Shown piece after piece: positions 5,856 to 8,104 of a stretch of DNA of 8,104 bases. The stretch comes from Acidobacteriota bacterium (lineage in GTDB: Bacteria; Acidobacteriota; Terriglobia; Acidoferrales; UBA7541). Under the pieces are notes generated by a model. That model searched no databases and was not told where the DNA came from. It worked only from the letters and a program-made list of their open reading frames with translations. How positions within the stretch are numbered: the stretch's first letter is position 1; the number at the start of each line of letters is the position of its first letter. Position numbers and translations under genes: made by a program. The stretch lies in assembly GCA_019239815.1 (NCBI GenBank), contig JAFAZL010000425.1:1-8104 (forward strand), read 5' to 3'.

Positions 5856-6287
5856 ATGAACATCCACGACTTCCGCCGTCTCGCCCTCTCCCTCCCCGGC
5901 GCCGAAGAAAGCTCCCACATGGGCAGCCCCGACTTCCGCGTCGGGGGCCGCATCTTCGCCACGCTTGCCGCCGCCAAGCTCGGCTACGGCAACATCATGA
6001 TCACTCCAGAACAACAAGCCGCCTTCGTCGCAGACCTCCCCGAAATCTTCATCCCCGTCGCCGGAGGCTGGGGCCGCGGCGGCGCAACTCACGTGAATCT
6101 CGCCGTCGCCACCGAAGACGTAGTTCTCGGCGCCCTGCAAACCGCCCACAAACTCCGTGTCGAGAAAAACTCCAAGACCGCCTCGAAACCTCCAGCTGCA
6201 AGACCAAAACCAAAATCCAAACCCATTCGAACGACAAAAGTGAAAAAGTCGAAACCCACTCGTTCGAAACGCCGGCCCAAAAAATAA
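5856..6287 (+). CDS. MmcQ/YjbR-like protein with basic C-terminal tail
   Basis: This is a 143-residue cytoplasmic protein. Residues 1-102 look like the compact MmcQ/YjbR fold, sometimes called CyaY-like or DNA-binding: an N-terminal helix with LALSLPGAEESSHMGSPDFRVGGRIF (shown in parts: LSLPGAEES at 11-19, PDFRVGG at 25-31, IFATL at 33-37), then the family-typical GGWGRGGATHVNL at 70-82. Residues about 103-143 form a separate Lys/Arg/Pro/Ser-rich tail (for example KKSKPTRSKRRPKK), which resembles histone-H1-like tails and could bind nucleic acid. The biochemical role of the family is not established. The ATG at 5856 follows GAGG at 8 nt. It stands alone, divergent from the transporter operon. 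The family call is good; the DNA-binding role is an inference from charge. Confidence 0.82.
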   Translation: MNIHDFRRLALSLPGAEESSHMGSPDFRVGGRIFATLAAAKLGYGNIMITPEQQAAFVADLPEIFIPVAGGWGRGGATHVNLAVATEDVVLGALQTAHKLRVEKNSKTASKPPAARPKPKSKPIRTTKVKKSKPTRSKRRPKK

Positions 6288-6342
6288 TCGGAACGATTCC
6301 GTCAGAGCTCGCGCTGATGGTGATTCGAATACTATAAGTAGG

Positions 6343-6371
6343 TTGACAGACCAGTTAATCTGTGCTATCCT
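6343..6371 (+). promoter_or_regulatory. Near-consensus sigma70 promoter, plus strand
   Basis: TTGACA (6343-6348, perfect -35) is followed at exactly 17 nt by TATCCT (6366-6371, 4 of 6 matches to TATAAT). Start of transcription is expected near 6378. The next annotated gene begins at 6840, which leaves either a leader of about 460 nt or a separate short RNA. This is the best-looking promoter in the window. Confidence 0.6.
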
Positions 6372-6552
6372 TCTTTGTGTACGCTGTTCCCTTTTCGAAC
6401 TTTCTACCCCTCCTGTCTCCTCCCTGCCTCACCACTGTGTCAAAAGAGTGTTGCCGCAACCGATTGCACCGTCGAACTTTGCGCACTCCCGTTTTTCGTA
6501 GGCTCGCAAGCCCCCCGCTTTCTGCAACTTCCACACACCTCAGAAAACATAG

Positions 6553-6564
6553 GGGTGTACACCC
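6553..6564. promoter_or_regulatory. Candidate operator: perfect palindrome GGGTGTACACCC
   Basis: GGGTGTACACCC is perfectly self-complementary over 12 bp with a GTGTAC core, a form common for sites bound by dimeric regulators. It lies about 175 nt downstream of the predicted start of transcription and 276 nt before the glycosidase start codon. A regulator cannot be named. Confidence 0.35.
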
Positions 6565-6622
6565 TGTGACCACAATTAACCACGCTTCAAATGAGATCTC
6601 TTGCCGGTTCTTGGCAAGATCG

Positions 6623-6670
6623 TGTAGGGGCGCAGCATTGCTTTACCCTGAGCCTCGAAGGGTGCGCCCC
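6623..6670. repeat. REP-like compound palindrome C (TGTAGGGGCG family)
   Basis: TGTAGGGGCG at 6623-6632 opens an element whose outer arms GGGGCGCA (6627-6634) and TGCGCCCC (6663-6670) pair. An inner arm ACCCT (6645-6649) faces AGGGT (6659-6663) around GAGCCTCGA. The CCCTGAGC...GAAGGG inner unit is of a kind found as a dispersed repeat in several bacterial phyla (from memory, not searched). It looks like a palindrome A unit with an inserted second hairpin. Confidence 0.65.
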
Positions 6671-6839
6671 AGCTTGCCCGGCACTCAGCACCGTCTCGAT
6701 TCGGTTCTTTCTTCTCTCCCTCCGTTTCTTGACCCGATCTCTTGTCTTCCGTTTCATTTCTTTTCGCTTCATTTCCTTTCGTCTGTAGTAGACTTCCGCG
6801 CAGCTATTCTGCTGGGGTGAACGAAACGAGGCCGCACTC

Positions 6840-8104
6840 ATGAACTCGAATCTCATACAGGCATTCCGATCCGCACTCGCCGCCGTCGCCATTTTCTCCA
6901 TGGTTGCCAGCGGCTGTTCGCAGAAAGAAGCGACCACTCAAAAGACCGAAACCGCGCCGACGGTATCCAAGATCAGCGTGAAGCCGGGCCCGAAGGGCGT
7001 CGTCATCTCAACCGGGCAAGCGCAATTCACGCTAGCTCCAGACGGCGGCCTGACCGCCACGCTCGAGCAGAACGGCGCTGCATCCACGCTGGAATCCGCC
7101 GCAGCCGCCGGCAGTACGGCGCCTGTCGTGACGATCGCCAAGAAGGACTACACCGGCGCCACCCTCGACCTGGAGCACGCCAAGCTGCGTGAAGCGACGG
7201 GTAAACTCGGCAAATTCGGCGAGCAAGTCGAAGCCACCGGAAAAGTTTCGGGCACCGATCTCGAAGAAACCGTCACCGTCGAGGTCTACGACGACTTTCC
7301 CGGCATCGCGATTCTTTCGACGCGCTTGACGAACACGGGGTCTAAGGATGTTGCGCTCGATTCGGTCACGCTCCAGCGGCACGCCTTCGACGCCTCGGTG
7401 ACCGATGCAAAGCTCGCTCCGCACGACATGTGGACTTTCATGGGCTCGAGCCTGGAGTGGGGTCGAGATGAAATTTTTAAGGTGCCTGCGAAGTTCACGC
7501 AGGAAAATCCATTCGGCGCTCCGGTTGCGGTCGGTGGCGACTTGGGCAGTGCAGGCGGCGGTATCCCGGTCGTCGCTTTCTGGACGCGCAATGTTGGCGA
7601 AGCCATCGGTCACATCGAAACGATTCCCCTGGTCATCGACGTTCCTGTCGAGACCGCGAAAGACGGCAAGGTCGAAGCTGGCGTGAAGGTTCCGGTGCAG
7701 ACGACGCTGAAGCCGAACGATGTCTTCTCTTCTCCGCGCACTTTCCTCGCGATCTACAGCGGCGATTTCTACAAGCCGCTGAGCACGTGGTCGGATGTGG
7801 TCGAAAAAGAAGGACTCACAAAAACGAGCAACAACAATGAAGACTACGCGGTCTCGTGGTGCGGATGGGGCTACGAATTTGGCGTCACCACCAAACAGAT
7901 GCTCGACACGATTCCGAAGCTGAAGGAACTCGGCATCCATTGGGCGACGCTGGATGACGGGTGGTTCAACAACTACGGAGATTGGCAGCCGCGGTTGCCG
8001 ACGTTTGCGAACAATGCACTTCCGGACATGGTGAAGCAGTTCCACGACCAGGGAATCAAAGTGCAACTCTGGTGGCTGCCACTCGCGGTGGAGGACGGCC
8101 ACTT
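6840..8104 (+). CDS. GH36-like alpha-galactosidase lipoprotein (3' partial)
   Basis: The first 421 residues are present and the frame is open at the window end. Residues 1-25 are a lipoprotein signal: basic start, hydrophobic core ALAAVAIFSMV, then ASGC with Cys26 as the lipidation site and Ser at +2, which suggests the outer membrane. Residues 27-50 are a Thr/Lys linker. About 50-310 is a beta-sandwich-like region as in the N-terminal domain of clan GH-D enzymes. The (beta/alpha)8 catalytic domain begins near 338: VSWCGWGYE, TLDDGWF at 370-376, GDW at 380-382 and QLWWLP at 409-414, matching the GH36/GH27 pattern. The nucleophile and acid/base Asp residues lie beyond the window, so activity cannot be confirmed. 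Alpha-galactoside hydrolysis is inferred. The ATG at 6840 follows GAGG at 8 nt; Met21 is not a credible start because it would lose the signal. Confidence 0.87.
   Translation, partial: MNSNLIQAFRSALAAVAIFSMVASGCSQKEATTQKTETAPTVSKISVKPGPKGVVISTGQAQFTLAPDGGLTATLEQNGAASTLESAAAAGSTAPVVTIAKKDYTGATLDLEHAKLREATGKLGKFGEQVEATGKVSGTDLEETVTVEVYDDFPGIAILSTRLTNTGSKDVALDSVTLQRHAFDASVTDAKLAPHDMWTFMGSSLEWGRDEIFKVPAKFTQENPFGAPVAVGGDLGSAGGGIPVVAFWTRNVGEAIGHIETIPLVIDVPVETAKDGKVEAGVKVPVQTTLKPNDVFSSPRTFLAIYSGDFYKPLSTWSDVVEKEGLTKTSNNNEDYAVSWCGWGYEFGVTTKQMLDTIPKLKELGIHWATLDDGWFNNYGDWQPRLPTFANNALPDMVKQFHDQGIKVQLWWLPLAVEDGH

Larger units (their letters stand above)
6378..6839 (+). other. 462-nt gene-free stretch: long leader or small RNA region of the GH36-like gene
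   Basis: No convincing protein is encoded here; the open frames have poor starts and unusual composition. The first 60 nt are strongly pyrimidine-rich. A 9-mer TCGAACTTT occurs at 6395 and 6472. Small hairpins include GGCT/AGCC around 6493 and CTTGCC/GGCAAG around 6600-6616. A perfect palindrome GGGTGTACACCC lies at 6553-6564 and a REP-like unit at 6623-6670. Near the end, a TTCATTTCYTTTCG unit is repeated twice with a 15-nt period (6753-6766, 6768-6781). The ribosome site for the glycosidase is GAGG about 8 nt before the ATG. Confidence 0.5.

Noticed and set aside
6378..6570. 6S RNA gene after the strong promoter
   Set aside because: I could not draw the long closing stem with a central bubble, and complementarity of the ends is only about 6 bp (ACCCCT/AGGGGT).
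6362..6820. 152-residue plus-strand open frame in the long gap
   Set aside because: It begins inside the predicted promoter, uses no credible start, spans a REP-like unit and reads as Cys/Arg/Leu-rich noise.
7032..8102. 356-residue minus-strand open frame
   Set aside because: It lies wholly opposite the GH36-like gene, which has clear motifs and a signal peptide; the antisense product is Arg-rich with no family features.
1..8104. CRISPR array, insertion sequence, phage or defence system
   Set aside because: There are no regularly spaced long repeats, no transposase or integrase motifs, and no defence-type domains in the real genes.

Overview
The window reads as a chromosomal segment from a GC-rich Gram-negative bacterium. 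The gene set, the lipoprotein-type glycosidase, the REP-like palindromes in the gaps and the general style suggest an Acidobacteriota member (Terriglobia-like). That is an impression from the sequence, not a database result.

Layout. (1) 2-478, plus strand: the C-terminal ATPase half of a sensor histidine kinase, cut by the window edge. (2) 479-619: a convergent gap with short GTGAC/GTCAC repeats and a 12-bp palindrome. (3) 620-1668, minus strand: tRNA-Cys(GCA) with an encoded CCA, lying 83 nt downstream of a two-domain thiosulfate sulfurtransferase on the same strand. (4) 1669-1969: the gap upstream of the sulfurtransferase. It holds, in transcription order on the minus strand, a sigma70-like promoter, a long imperfect stem structure and a textbook intrinsic terminator that lies before the sulfurtransferase start codon. 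This has the layout of a leader RNA controlled by premature termination, and it is the most interesting part of the window. (5) 1970-5580, minus strand: three co-directional genes with gaps of 66 and 56 nt. They are an MFS organic-anion transporter of the tartrate/glucarate type, a tartrate/D-malate-type beta-decarboxylating dehydrogenase and a class I nitronate monooxygenase. They probably form a small uptake and oxidation operon for a hydroxy-dicarboxylate or related acid. (6) 5581-5855: a divergent intergenic region with two palindromes. (7) 5856-6287, plus strand: a small MmcQ/YjbR-like protein with an added Lys/Arg/Pro-rich tail. (8) 6288-6839: a 552-nt gap with a near-consensus promoter, a pyrimidine-rich tract, a GGGTGTACACCC palindrome and a third REP-like element. 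(9) 6840-8104, plus strand: the N-terminal part of an exported GH36-like alpha-galactosidase lipoprotein, cut by the window edge.

The 10-mer TGTAGGGGCG begins a palindromic element in three separate intergenic places (4207, 5593, 6623), which points to a dispersed REP-like family. No insertion sequence, CRISPR array, phage gene or obvious defence system is visible.
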